Source: Chloroflexota bacterium | GTDB lineage: Bacteria > Chloroflexota > Anaerolineae > UBA4142 | Direction of reading: 5' to 3' | DNA: 64,000 nt | Assembly (NCBI GenBank): GCA_023381515.1 | Contig: JAMCQI010000091.1 | Location: 1 to 64,000, forward strand | Shown here: positions 16,026 to 24,435 of the stretch, in pieces | Layout of the letters: each line of letters starts with the position of its first letter | Numbering within the stretch: position 1 is the first letter of the stretch | Notes under the pieces: generated by a model | Told to the model about the DNA's origin: nothing | The model's input: the letters and a program-made list of their open reading frames with translations, nothing else | The model's database searches: none | Position numbers and translations under genes: made by a program

Positions 16026-17897
16026 ATGGCTATACATGTCCTTTCGAAGGACCTCGCGGCGAAAATCGCCGCAGGAGAGGTGATCGAACGGCCCGCCTCG
16101 GTCGTCAAAGAATTGATCGAGAATTCGATTGACGCGGGCGCGCGCGATATCAGGATTGAGATTCGCACGGGCGGTCAGCGTCTGATCCGCGTTGCGGACG
16201 ACGGGTGCGGAATTCCGGCTGCACAGGTAGAGACAGCGTTCGCAAGGCATGCCACAAGCAAGATCGAGTCCATTGACGATCTTTATCGGATTCAGACGCT
16301 GGGCTTTCGCGGCGAGGGCCTGCCATCCATCGCGGCCGTCGCTCGTGTGACACTGGTCACCCACGCGCGCGGCGAAGAATCGGGGACCCTGATCCGGCTG
16401 GAAAACAGCCAAGTCCTGGAGCAGCTTCCCCAGGGAGGCCCAGCGGGAACGGTCGTCACGGTCGAGGACCTCTTCCGGCATGTGCCCGCCCGCCTGAAAT
16501 TTCTAAAGACCCCGGCGACTGAAGCGGGCCGGATTGCAGACCTCGTCAACGCCTACGCGCTCGCCTTCCCACAGTTGCACCTTTCGCTCGTCGGAGACGA
16601 TCGCCCTGTCTTTCAATCGCCAGGGAGCGGCAAGATGTTCGACGCGCTCGTGAAGGTATTGGGAGTGGAAACTGCGAAGGAAATGCTGGAAGTTGGAAAT
16701 AGGAAATCAGAGATTGGAAGTGAGAGATTGGAGATAGGAAATCGGATGGAAGAGGAGGACCTCGACCCGAGTGGAAGAGGAGAAAGCGGCCATCGAACCT
16801 CTACCCTCCATCCTCCAACTTCCGACCTCCAACTTCCAACCTCCGGCATTCAGGTGCAGGGGTATGTGTCGCCGCCGAGTATCAGCCGGGCGACGCGCAA
16901 GAATCTGATTTTCTTCGTCAATCATCGATGGATCCAGGACCGCACTCTTTCCTACGCAGTGACTGAGGCGTACCACACCTCGCTCATGGTGGGCAGATTC
17001 CCGATCGCGGTGCTGGATATCCTGATGCCTCCGGACGCGGTGGACGTGAACGTCCATCCGACGAAGAGCGAAGTCCGATTCCGAGACACGAATGCTGTCT
17101 TTAACGCCGTGCAGCGCGCAGTGCGGGGCGTGGTCGCCGCGCATGCGCCGATTCCGTCCGTCTATCTCGGGCCTGTACCCGGCCCGGCAGCCCCATTCTC
17201 GGTGAGCCCGGACCAAAGCCGGTTGGCCGTGAACCTGTACCGCCCGGGCCCGTCCGGTCCGCCCCCTGTGGAGAGCGGCGCCGTGAAGAGCAGTGCGCAG
17301 AATGGGGCGCAGGATACCCGTTTGCCAATGTTGCGAGTGCTCGGGCAAATCGCTTCCACCTACATTATCGCGGAAGGGCCAGAAGGCTTGTACCTCATCG
17401 ACCAGCACTCGGCGCACGAGCGGGTGCTCTACGAGCAACTCCGCGAGGAACGCGCCCAGACGAGCATTCCCATCCAGGAATTGCTCGATCCGATCCCCAT
17501 CCCACTGATGCCATCGCAAGTCGCCATACTCGAAGCGAATCTCGGGGCTCTAGCTCTCGTGGGGTTCCGATTAGAGCCATTCGGCAACCAAACCGCGCTC
17601 TTGCGCGCAGTCCCCGCGATCCTCAAGACAAGCGACCCCAAGGGAACGGTGCTCGAGATTCTCGAGGAGTTGGAACAAGGAGAAGAGCCGCTGGAGAAAT
17701 CCGCAGACGCTCGCCTGATTTCGAGCGTGTGCAAGAGCCTCGCGGTCAAGGGGGGCCAAGTCTTGTCACTCGAAGAGATGCGCGAATTGGTGCGTCGCCT
17801 GGAGCAAACGAGCGCGCCGCGCACTTGCCCGCATGGGCGGCCCACCGTGGTCTACCTCAATGTCGCGATGCTTGCGCGAGAATTCGGAAGAAAGTAG
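16026..17897 (+). CDS. mutL: DNA mismatch repair protein MutL, with in-frame repeat insertion
   Basis: This GHKL ATPase couples MutS mismatch recognition to repair. It has 623 aa from ATG 16026 (an earlier ATG at 16017 adds three residues). Visible are the ATPase motifs (AAGEVIERPASVVKELIENSIDAGA, DDGCGI, TLGFRGEGLPSI), the FFVNHRWI and NVHPTKSEVRF blocks, and the C-terminal endonuclease motif DQHSAHERVLYE near residue 459 with the late CPHGRPT zinc-site motif. It is therefore a nicking-type MutL. Residues about 221-275 (DNA 16687-16850) are made of an intergenic-type GGAAGTTGGA repeat and its inverse copy, inserted without breaking the frame. The region upstream lacks a clear ribosome site. 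Confidence 0.95.
   Translation: MAIHVLSKDLAAKIAAGEVIERPASVVKELIENSIDAGARDIRIEIRTGGQRLIRVADDGCGIPAAQVETAFARHATSKIESIDDLYRIQTLGFRGEGLPSIAAVARVTLVTHARGEESGTLIRLENSQVLEQLPQGGPAGTVVTVEDLFRHVPARLKFLKTPATEAGRIADLVNAYALAFPQLHLSLVGDDRPVFQSPGSGKMFDALVKVLGVETAKEMLEVGNRKSEIGSERLEIGNRMEEEDLDPSGRGESGHRTSTLHPPTSDLQLPTSGIQVQGYVSPPSISRATRKNLIFFVNHRWIQDRTLSYAVTEAYHTSLMVGRFPIAVLDILMPPDAVDVNVHPTKSEVRFRDTNAVFNAVQRAVRGVVAAHAPIPSVYLGPVPGPAAPFSVSPDQSRLAVNLYRPGPSGPPPVESGAVKSSAQNGAQDTRLPMLRVLGQIASTYIIAEGPEGLYLIDQHSAHERVLYEQLREERAQTSIPIQELLDPIPIPLMPSQVAILEANLGALALVGFRLEPFGNQTALLRAVPAILKTSDPKGTVLEILEELEQGEEPLEKSADARLISSVCKSLAVKGGQVLSLEEMRELVRRLEQTSAPRTCPHGRPTVVYLNVAMLAREFGRK
16687..16850 (+). repeat. Dispersed purine-rich inverted repeat inserted inside mutL
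   Basis: The left part carries repeated GGAAGTTGGA, GAGATTGGA and ATAGGAAATC units. The right part carries CCTCCATCCTCCAACTTCC and CCTCCAACTTCCAACCTCC, the inverse of GGAAGTTGGAGG. This is the make-up of dispersed intergenic repeats, yet it lies between conserved MutL blocks and is read in frame. Confidence 0.75.
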
Positions 17898-17914
17898 TCT
17901 GGCAAGGAGGCCCT

Positions 17915-18817
17915 ATGCGACAGAGACGCCCGGGAGTTGTCGGCCCGCTCATACTTATCACCGCCGGAGTCTTGCTGCTGCTCGCGAATATGGGGCTATT
18001 GTCCCTGTCGTTCTGGGAAATCGCCGCGCGGTTTTGGCCGCTCCTCTTGATCCTGATCGGGCTCGAAATCATTTTCGGCCGCTCCTCGATCATCGGGTCG
18101 CTCGTCGTCATCATCCTTTGGATCGCGATGGTCGCCGGAGCCGTGTGGCTCGCCTCACCTCAAGGAAGCGCCTATCTTCCCGCCACGCCCAGAACAGTCG
18201 ATTCATTGTCCCAACCCTTGGGCGATATCAAGAGCGCGTCCGTGGATTTGAATCTGGGCATATCAACGACCTTTGTGAACGCGCTTGACACTGACACCGC
18301 GGATTTGATGCAGGGGACCTTTTCCCACGCGAGTGCGTTCTCCTACCGCAAGGACTATAACGTCGCCGGCAGCGAGGGGCGGCTCACGCTTCAAGAACAA
18401 GGAACGGCTTGGATCTTTTGGGGGCCGAGCCAGAACCGTTGGGACCTCCGGTTGAATCCGGATGTGCCCATTGCGCTGCGAGTGAACGGTGGCATAGGAA
18501 CGGGAAATCTCGACTTGACGAACCTAGCTCTCAGCTCGCTTAGCGTGGACTCGGGCTTGGGCACGATGGCGATCACGACTCCCAAGACCGGGACCGTGAC
18601 GATGCAGTTGAACGGAGGAGTAGGTTCCGCGACCATCACGATCCCGGCGGGAGTGGCCGCACGCATCCACGTGAGCGGCGGGCTGGGAAGCATCGCAGTA
18701 GATCAAGGGCGCTTTCCGAAATTTGGCGATGTGTACCAGAGCGCGGACTATGCCAGCGCGGCGAACAAGATCAGCATCGAAGTGGACGGCGGCCTGGGGA
18801 GCATTAGTGTGCGATAA
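17915..18817 (+). CDS. LiaF-like membrane protein (DUF5668 plus toastrack-like domain)
   Basis: This 300-residue protein has three or four N-terminal membrane helices (residues 8-75, GPLILITAGVLLLLANMGL through IILWIAMVAGAVWLA) of the LiaI/LiaF type. An extracytoplasmic beta-rich domain (about 90-300) follows. It has repeated patterns such as VNGGIGTGNLDL, LNGGVGSATITI, VSGGLGSIAVD and VDGGLGSISV, which suggest a beta-helix or toastrack fold. Such proteins act in envelope stress sensing in Firmicutes; here the role is inferred. AAGGAGG four bases before ATG 17915 fixes the start, and the gene follows mutL after 17 bp. Confidence 0.8.
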   Translation: MRQRRPGVVGPLILITAGVLLLLANMGLLSLSFWEIAARFWPLLLILIGLEIIFGRSSIIGSLVVIILWIAMVAGAVWLASPQGSAYLPATPRTVDSLSQPLGDIKSASVDLNLGISTTFVNALDTDTADLMQGTFSHASAFSYRKDYNVAGSEGRLTLQEQGTAWIFWGPSQNRWDLRLNPDVPIALRVNGGIGTGNLDLTNLALSSLSVDSGLGTMAITTPKTGTVTMQLNGGVGSATITIPAGVAARIHVSGGLGSIAVDQGRFPKFGDVYQSADYASAANKISIEVDGGLGSISVR

Positions 18818-19142
18818 CGATGAGCCAACGGCCGCCGTCCTCGTTTCCCCTACTCCCATTCTTGCAGAGGGCTCATTCGGCGGTACGGGTCGCATAGCGC
18901 ATACCCGACGGGGAGGGAGCTGTGGTTCATGACCTTCACATAATAGGTCGCTCCCCGGATGGGCGTCCCGCTCCATTCTTGAACAAGGCGACTGTCCGCC
19001 AGTTCGTTTCGTCCCACCGGGGCAGAGAGCACCAGCTCTCCTGCCTGGCCCTCTCCTTCGTCCCCATGGACTTGGCTCCATGCCCTGGAGACTATGTGGA
19101 TAGGAGACGAGCCGGATTCGGCCTGTTTCTCGCCGATTCGGA
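18818..19142. other. Gap with no supported gene
   Basis: About 325 bp between the LiaF-like gene and the convergent STAS gene. A minus-strand open frame (19173-18850, 107 codons, ends DPYRRMSPLQEWE) exists. It lacks a good ribosome site, overlaps the STAS gene by 31 bp and matches no family known to me, so I do not call it. Confidence 0.4.
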
Positions 19143-19427
19143 TCAATTCATCAAGGAATCTACAGGCTGACATCGATGGGACACCCCAAGGGCTTGGCTT
19201 GGCGGATGGGTTAGCAGGAACTGCAGAATGTGGTCAATTGCGATAATCCCCAGCCGACCCAGGTAGGGACATCCGGCCAAGTTGATCAGCAAATGGCGTG
19301 CGCCTGCAGCAATCGAATCTTGGGCGCATTTCTCCATCTCGTCGGCCGAAACGGAATCGAATTCGCCCCGAACGCCCAATACCCTCACCGGCACTCGGCT
19401 CTGCTCAACGTAAACGGCGATCCCCAT
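19143..19427 (-). CDS. STAS-domain protein (anti-anti-sigma-like)
   Basis: This 94-residue protein is little more than one STAS domain: a starting strand (VYVEQSRVPVRVLGVRGEFDSVSADEME), a helix (CAQDSIAAGARHLLINLAGCPYL) and LGIIAIDHILQFLL. STAS domains bind anti-sigma factors or act in signalling. The usual phosphorylated Ser (in D-S-S/A-G-L) is replaced by GRLG, so control by phosphorylation is unlikely. AGGAG eight bases before ATG 19427 supports this start over 19496. The C-terminus (ALGVSHRCQPVDSLMN) looks shorter than usual; a frameshift near 19180-19200 is possible. Confidence 0.65.
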   Translation of the reverse strand: MGIAVYVEQSRVPVRVLGVRGEFDSVSADEMEKCAQDSIAAGARHLLINLAGCPYLGRLGIIAIDHILQFLLTHPPSQALGVSHRCQPVDSLMN

Positions 19428-19625
19428 CTTGAGCTCTCCTTTCCGGCAACCTCCGCCCTTGGGCCCAACTGTCCACCCGCCAAGCATCCGACACATCTGA
19501 CCGGCTTTCTCTTCTTGTCAAGTCTGAAAGCAGGATAGCACGGCCGCGTTACTCAAGCGTTAGCTGGGGCGCCAAGGGCAAGGAAACCTACGAGGAAAGC
19601 TCAGCCGACCGGAACAAGCGCCAAC

Positions 19626-19916
19626 TCATTTGGACAGGACATTGCCCACTTCGTCGAGTGTGGTTTGCTCATGCGCCAGGTACCAGTCCAAGGTTGCCCA
19701 CCGGCTTGCCGCGGGCTCCATTTCACCATAGATGACGTTGTTGTCTCCATCGAAATTGGAGCGCTCATGGGCCAAGTACCAGTCGAGCACGGCGGTGCGG
19801 TTTATGTCCGCGCCTTCCCTGAGCCGCTGGGCCGAGAGCGCGGTTCCGACACTGACAAGCGCCAGTACCACGACGATTAGAGCGATGAGCCGATTCACCG
19901 AACGATGCTTGACCAT
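19626..19916 (-). CDS. Small exported protein with duplicated LDWYLAHE motif
   Basis: This 96-residue protein starts with a basic stretch and a hydrophobic helix (LIALIVVVLALVSVGTALSAQ), a clear signal peptide or anchor. The mature part holds two copies of one element: AVLDWYLAHERSNFDGDNNV and ATLDWYLAHEQTTLDEVGNV, about 39 residues apart. GGAGG five bases before ATG 19916 supports the start over the longer frame from 20021. No family is recognised. The gene is divergent from the large SARP-like regulator (235-bp shared upstream region). Confidence 0.7.
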   Translation of the reverse strand: MVKHRSVNRLIALIVVVLALVSVGTALSAQRLREGADINRTAVLDWYLAHERSNFDGDNNVIYGEMEPAASRWATLDWYLAHEQTTLDEVGNVLSK

Positions 19917-20072
19917 TTTGTCCTCCCTGGCCGGGTGAGTGTGGTTTCTCCCGACCCCTACCTCCATTCTAGCGGAGGCGCGTCCATCAGCGTCTCGCCA
20001 AGTGTTAGTTGGGCGTCTCAACTGCCACTTGGCCCTGGGGAGGTCAAGCGGTCGATTCCCCCCGTTCGTCCA

Positions 20073-20101
20073 TTGCTTAAGGCCGGCTCCCGTGTTATAA
20101 T
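20073..20101 (+). promoter_or_regulatory. Promoter of the SARP-like regulator gene
   Basis: TTGCTT (20073-20078), a 17-bp spacer and TATAAT (20096-20101) with extended TGT, about 57 bp before the coding start. Confidence 0.8.
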
Positions 20102-20157
20102 TGAATTAGTCTGATCTTTCCTCCTCGCCTGTTGGGCCTGCACAATTCGGAGTGCGT

Positions 20158-23145
20158 ATGCTCGAAGTGAGACTGCTCGGGCAATTTGATGTGCAGAGGG
20201 ATAGCATCCGCCTCGTCCTCCCTTCGCGCCACGCCCAATCTCTCTTCGCCTATCTCGTCCTCACCGCCGGCACCTCCCACCGCCGGGAGAAGCTGGCCGG
20301 ACTCTTCTGGCCCGATTCCACCGAAGAAAATGCCCGCCGGAACCTGCGTCAAGAACTGTGGCGCGTCCGCAAAGTGGTTGAGCCCAGAGGGCCAGGTCTG
20401 CCGACCCTCCCCTATCTTCTCGTCGACGAGATTCACCTCACCTTTAACCCTCGGTCCGAGTATTGGCTAGATGTCGCGGCTTTGGGGCAGCCCAATCTCG
20501 TTCACGCCTCGGTCCAAGAGCTAATCGACGAGGTCGCGCTCTACCGCGGAGAGCTCCTGCCGGGTTTTTACGAGGAATGGGTCCTTGTCGAGCGCGAGCG
20601 GGTACGAGCTCTCTTCGAGCAGAAGATCAATCGGCTGCTCGTTTTGCTGGTGGAGGAAAAGCGCTGGGATGCAGTGCTGGAATGGGGCGAGCGGTGGATT
20701 CATTTGGAACGGTCCCCCGAGCCCGCCTTCCGGGCTCTCATGACTGCGTATTGCGCGCTGGGAGACCGGTCGAGAATGGCGACCGTCTTTGAGCGCTGCA
20801 CCCTGGCACTCCGCGAGGACCTCAACGTGGAGCCCTCGCCGCAGACACGCGCGCTGTTCCGGCAACTCTCGAAGGAGGATGCTCTGCCCCGCTCCGAGAC
20901 TGTCGTCCCACCTGTGCCAACGCCCCAGAAACGCGCGACCAATCTACCGGTCCCGTTGAGCAGCTTTATCGGGCGCGAACGAGAATGTAACGAGGTCCGG
21001 CAACTCTTATCCACAACGCGTTTGCTGACACTAACGGGCGCGGGAGGCGTCGGCAAGACCCGACTGGCAATTCAAGCGGCCGGGGAACTTGAGATTTCCA
21101 GCGGTGGCATCACATGGGTTGATTTCGCTGCACTGGCAGACGGCCGCTTGGTTGCTCAGGAGGTTGCGAATTCACTGGGAGTACACGAAGCCCCCCCCGA
21201 ACCCCTTGAGGGGACGCTGGCGAACCATCTGCGGACTGGGCATCTGGTCCTCGTGCTGGATAACTGCGAGCACCTCATCCACGCGTGTGCACAGCTCGCC
21301 GAAAGACTCTTGAGTGCGTGCCCGCACTTGAAAATCCTGGCAACGAGTCGCGAACCGCTGGGGATAATGGGTGAAACCGTCTGGCGCGTACCGTCGCTCA
21401 CGCTTCCCCCCCCAGGGGCGCGAACTCCAGAGGAGCTGGGTTCCTCCGAAGCTGTTCGCCTCCTCATCCACCGTGCCCGGGCGGTGCGACCCAGGTTTGA
21501 GATGACCGAGGAGAACGCGTTGGCAGTGACTGAGATCTGCCGGCGCCTGGACGGGATTCCGCTTGCCATCGAACTGGCGGCCGCCCGCTTGAAGGTGTTG
21601 TCGACCGAAGAGATCGCGGCGCGTCTCGACGATCGTTTCCATTTGCTGACGCTCGGAAGCCGCACAGCATTGCCGCGACACCAAACGTTGCACGCGCTCA
21701 TCGATTGGAGCTACGACCTGCTGACGGCACCCGAGCGCGCGGTCTTTCGGAGATTGTCCGTGTTCGCGGGCGGCTTTTCCCTAGAAGCTGCAGAGGCGGT
21801 CTGCGGCGCTGATTATCCAACTGGAGAGAATGTCAGATCTGCGGATGTTCTAGACCTCCTGGCGCAACTGATCGCAAAATCGCTCGTTGTCGTCGAGCCG
21901 CGCGAACCGCGCCTACGCTACCGGATGCTGGAGACGATTCGGCAATACGCGCATGACCGTCTGGTGGAAGCGAGAGAAACGGACCCGGCGGGCCGCGTTC
22001 ACCTGGATTATTACCTGGGGCTGGCGGAAAAGGCTGAACCCGAGATAAGAGGCTCAAACCAGACGGCCTGGCTGGACCGGCTGGAGGATGAGCACGATAA
22101 TTTGGGGACTGCGCTCCATCGGGCAATTGAAACCGGGAATGCGGAGGCCGCGCTTCGCCTAGCGTGCGCGTCGACAGCGTTTTGGGAAGTGCGTGGCTAC
22201 TTTGTCGAAGCGCGCGAACGCCTGGGAGCCGTTCTACGCGTCCCTGATGAGGGCAAGCCGAGGCTAGCCCTCTTACGAGCTAGAGCACTCAGCGATGCAG
22301 GATATATGGGCTTTATACAAAGCGACTTTGCCAAAGCGAGGTCGCTCGGCGACGAGGCCATGGCCATTTCCAAGGAGCTTGGCGACAAGGAAGGGCTCGC
22401 CACCGCGCTCAGCATCCTTTTCTTGGCGGCATGGGCGCAGGGAGACTATGTGTCGGCTCGGGAAAAGATCGAACAAAGCCTCGCAATACGAAGAGAGCTA
22501 GGAGATAGAAGGGCTATCGCTCTAGCACTCAAGAGCCTGGGACTTGCCGTTCGTGAACTGGGAGACTATGCCAAGGCCCGCGCTCTCATGGAGGAATCTC
22601 TGTCTCAGCTGCGGGAACTCGGAGAACCGTGGGTCATTATTGGCAAGTGCCTCATGGACAATGGAGCGACCGCATCTGCGCAAGGCGATCCGGCAGCATC
22701 CACCTTGCTCGAAGAAGCGCTGGCCATTTTCGAGAAGCTCGGCGATAAACTGGATGTGGCTCGCTGTATGCACGATTTGGCGGCGATCGCTGCTCGCCAG
22801 GGCGATGTCTCGGCGGCGCGCTCGCGCTTTGCCACTGGCTTGGCTTTCTTTCGCGACTTGGGTGATACTCGGAACCTAATCAAGTGCTTGGAGGGTCTTG
22901 GGGGAGTGTGTGCGGCAGAAGGGAATGCGCAAAAAGCCGCTCGCCTCTATGGGGCATCGGAGGGATTGCGGCAGGCGCTCGGCACCCCGCTGCCGACGAG
23001 CTATCGTGCAGATTACGAGCGCAACCTGTCGACGTTGCGCACGCAACTGGATGAATCAAGTCTGTCGGCGGCGTGGGCAGAGGGTCGCGCGCTGACGATG
23101 CAGCAGGCGGCGATATATGCACTTGCCGAGACACGAGACCATTAG
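20158..23145 (+). CDS. SARP-like transcriptional regulator (BTAD - NB-ARC ATPase - TPR)
   Basis: This 995-residue regulator of AfsR/SARP type is built in three parts. Residues 1-245 form a winged-helix DNA-binding domain (LEVRLLGQFDVQRDS, KLAGLFWPDSTEENARRNLRQELWRVR) and a bacterial transcriptional activation domain (EPAFRALMTAYCALGDRS, FERCTLALREDLNVEPS). Residues 270-600 form an NB-ARC/STAND ATPase with the P-loop LTGAGGVGKTRL (about 290) and VLDNCEHLI. Residues 620-990 are TPR repeats (GDYAKARALMEESLSQLRELGE and similar). It likely switches on its targets after ATP-dependent opening triggered by a TPR-bound signal; the targets are unknown. GTG 20152 and ATG 20158 are both possible starts. 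Confidence 0.93.
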   Translation: MLEVRLLGQFDVQRDSIRLVLPSRHAQSLFAYLVLTAGTSHRREKLAGLFWPDSTEENARRNLRQELWRVRKVVEPRGPGLPTLPYLLVDEIHLTFNPRSEYWLDVAALGQPNLVHASVQELIDEVALYRGELLPGFYEEWVLVERERVRALFEQKINRLLVLLVEEKRWDAVLEWGERWIHLERSPEPAFRALMTAYCALGDRSRMATVFERCTLALREDLNVEPSPQTRALFRQLSKEDALPRSETVVPPVPTPQKRATNLPVPLSSFIGRERECNEVRQLLSTTRLLTLTGAGGVGKTRLAIQAAGELEISSGGITWVDFAALADGRLVAQEVANSLGVHEAPPEPLEGTLANHLRTGHLVLVLDNCEHLIHACAQLAERLLSACPHLKILATSREPLGIMGETVWRVPSLTLPPPGARTPEELGSSEAVRLLIHRARAVRPRFEMTEENALAVTEICRRLDGIPLAIELAAARLKVLSTEEIAARLDDRFHLLTLGSRTALPRHQTLHALIDWSYDLLTAPERAVFRRLSVFAGGFSLEAAEAVCGADYPTGENVRSADVLDLLAQLIAKSLVVVEPREPRLRYRMLETIRQYAHDRLVEARETDPAGRVHLDYYLGLAEKAEPEIRGSNQTAWLDRLEDEHDNLGTALHRAIETGNAEAALRLACASTAFWEVRGYFVEARERLGAVLRVPDEGKPRLALLRARALSDAGYMGFIQSDFAKARSLGDEAMAISKELGDKEGLATALSILFLAAWAQGDYVSAREKIEQSLAIRRELGDRRAIALALKSLGLAVRELGDYAKARALMEESLSQLRELGEPWVIIGKCLMDNGATASAQGDPAASTLLEEALAIFEKLGDKLDVARCMHDLAAIAARQGDVSAARSRFATGLAFFRDLGDTRNLIKCLEGLGGVCAAEGNAQKAARLYGASEGLRQALGTPLPTSYRADYERNLSTLRTQLDESSLSAAWAEGRALTMQQAAIYALAETRDH

Positions 23146-23392
23146 ACGCATTGGACGGTTCGAATCGGTTTTGGCACGCAGACGATCAATGGACCGACTT
23201 GTCAATGGAACTTGATCGTAGGGCCAGTTTCTCTGCGACCGAAGCACTGGTCAAGGCGCGGTAGAGTTGGCCCGGGAGTACAAGTCGGGCGTCGCAAGGT
23301 GGCCTGCCAGCACGACTCGAGCTGAGAGATAATGCGATTTCCAGGGCAACGCGGGCAATAATCCGACTATTGTACCGCCGTACATCTCCCGC
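23146..23392. other. Gap with no supported gene
   Basis: About 250 bp between the convergent regulator and TIGR04076 genes. A 101-codon minus-strand frame (23491-23186) overlaps the next gene and has low-complexity composition; I see no real gene. Confidence 0.4.
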
Positions 23393-23422
23393 TAGAAAAC
23401 ACATCCCCGCAAGAGCGGGGAT
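23393..23422 (-). terminator. Terminator of the TIGR04076-like gene
   Basis: Perfect arms ATCCCCGC and GCGGGGAT (23403-23422) with a four-base loop. On the minus strand they are followed by GTGTTTTC. They lie 11 bp after the gene end. Confidence 0.75.
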
Positions 23423-23433
23423 ATGCCGTCGAG

Positions 23434-23712
23434 TTAGGTCCTTGGTGATCTTTCGAGTTTGATGGTTACGACGTTGTCGGGATCGGGACATTGGAGGTCG
23501 ATCGTGTCACCTTTCCACCACGGGAGCTTCCCGCCGAACTGAAAAGTCTCGAGCGCGGGGAAGATGTCGTGATAGAAGAATCCACACAACCCTCCAGAGT
23601 CGAAGCAATTCAGAGCAAGCGTTTCTCCCGCGTGGTGGCCGGCGACGCAATGTCCCTTGACATGTGCGACAGTCGCCCTGATTTCAAAGCCTTCTCCCGG
23701 ATCTAGAGCCAT
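23434..23712 (-). CDS. TIGR04076 family protein
   Basis: This 92-residue protein has the family layout: an early strand (FEIRATVAHVKGHCVAGHHAGETLAL), a Cys/Gly segment (GGLCGFFYHDIFPALETFQFGG) and an end strand with WWKGDTIDLQCPDPDNVVTIKLER. The function of TIGR04076 is not known; the conserved Cys and His residues may bind metal. GGAGG eight bases before ATG 23712 supports this start rather than 23766. It is followed by its own terminator, so it is a single-gene unit. Confidence 0.75.
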   Translation of the reverse strand: MALDPGEGFEIRATVAHVKGHCVAGHHAGETLALNCFDSGGLCGFFYHDIFPALETFQFGGKLPWWKGDTIDLQCPDPDNVVTIKLERSPRT

Positions 23713-23930
23713 CTTCGTTCCCTCCTCTAGTCGCTCGGTTTTGTCATGGGTGATCTGTGCAAGCATTGTACTCTAGGAGCGCGCAGATGCAAAAGGGGAG
23801 TGAAGAAGGACAAATGAACAAATGACAAACAAGAGAGTGGCATGAGAAGTTGATTTTGTCCTTGCTTTGCGGTAGACTATCTCCTGTTCCAGGAGGTTGT
23901 TTTTACATCTTGTTTGGAGATAAAGTTGGC

Positions 23931-24365
23931 GTGTCAGAGAATTCAGTAGAAACGAACATCGGCCAGGAGGATTCCGGGCATCAGGTCGGCATCGGAATGC
24001 ACGTGACCGTGGAGATCAAGGACAAGACGGGGGCCGGCGAACGATTAGAGTTTGACGTGGTGCCGGACGCGCAGTCCGATTTTTCTGCAGGTCTCATCAG
24101 CGAGCAGGCACCTCTCGCTCGAGCGATCGAAGGACGCGGGATCGGAGAGGCGGTCCAATACCGTCCGCCGTCAGAAGCCGAGCAGACCGTGGTGATCTTG
24201 AACGTCGAGCCGAGCGAGGCCAAGTCGGAGCAGCCGGCACCGGACCGGAACGACGTTCTCGGGCAGGTGATGGACAAGATCGCGCGGCGCGAGTCAAGAC
24301 AGATTGCATTGACGACGGAGCTTCATTATGGCTCGATCGACGCCGATGGAATCAAGGACGAGTAG
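23931..24365 (+). CDS. GreA/GreB C-terminal domain-like protein without coiled coil
   Basis: This 144-residue protein has one recognisable part, residues about 22-95 (HVTVEIKDKTGAGERLEFDVVPD, ISEQAPLARAIEGRGIGEAVQY, EQTVVILNVEP). It follows the FKBP-like C-terminal domain of transcript cleavage factors GreA/GreB. The N-terminal coiled coil with the acidic tip that reaches the RNA polymerase active site is absent, so it cannot act as a normal Gre factor. It may bind RNA polymerase at the secondary-channel rim (inference). I start at GTG 23931 (GGAGA 11 bases upstream) because upstream residues are not Gre-like. Confidence 0.65.
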   Translation: MSENSVETNIGQEDSGHQVGIGMHVTVEIKDKTGAGERLEFDVVPDAQSDFSAGLISEQAPLARAIEGRGIGEAVQYRPPSEAEQTVVILNVEPSEAKSEQPAPDRNDVLGQVMDKIARRESRQIALTTELHYGSIDADGIKDE

Positions 24366-24400
24366 GGATAACGCTGGAACTGTCTGGCCGCGAAATGAGG

Positions 24401-24435
24401 CGCCCCTCCCCACGTGCCGGGAGGGGCGTTGTGTT
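24401..24435. terminator. Terminator between the convergent Gre-like gene and fdhE
   Basis: Perfect arms CGCCCCTCCC (24401-24410) and GGGAGGGGCG (24419-24428), loop of eight bases, followed by TTGTGTT. It touches the end of fdhE (24434) and may work on both strands. Confidence 0.8.

Noticed and set aside
18850..19173. 107-codon minus-strand gene after the STAS gene
   Set aside because: No ribosome site, overlap with STAS, no recognisable family.
23186..23491. 101-codon minus-strand frame between the regulator and the TIGR04076 gene
   Set aside because: It crosses the terminator hairpin and the next gene and has no ribosome site.
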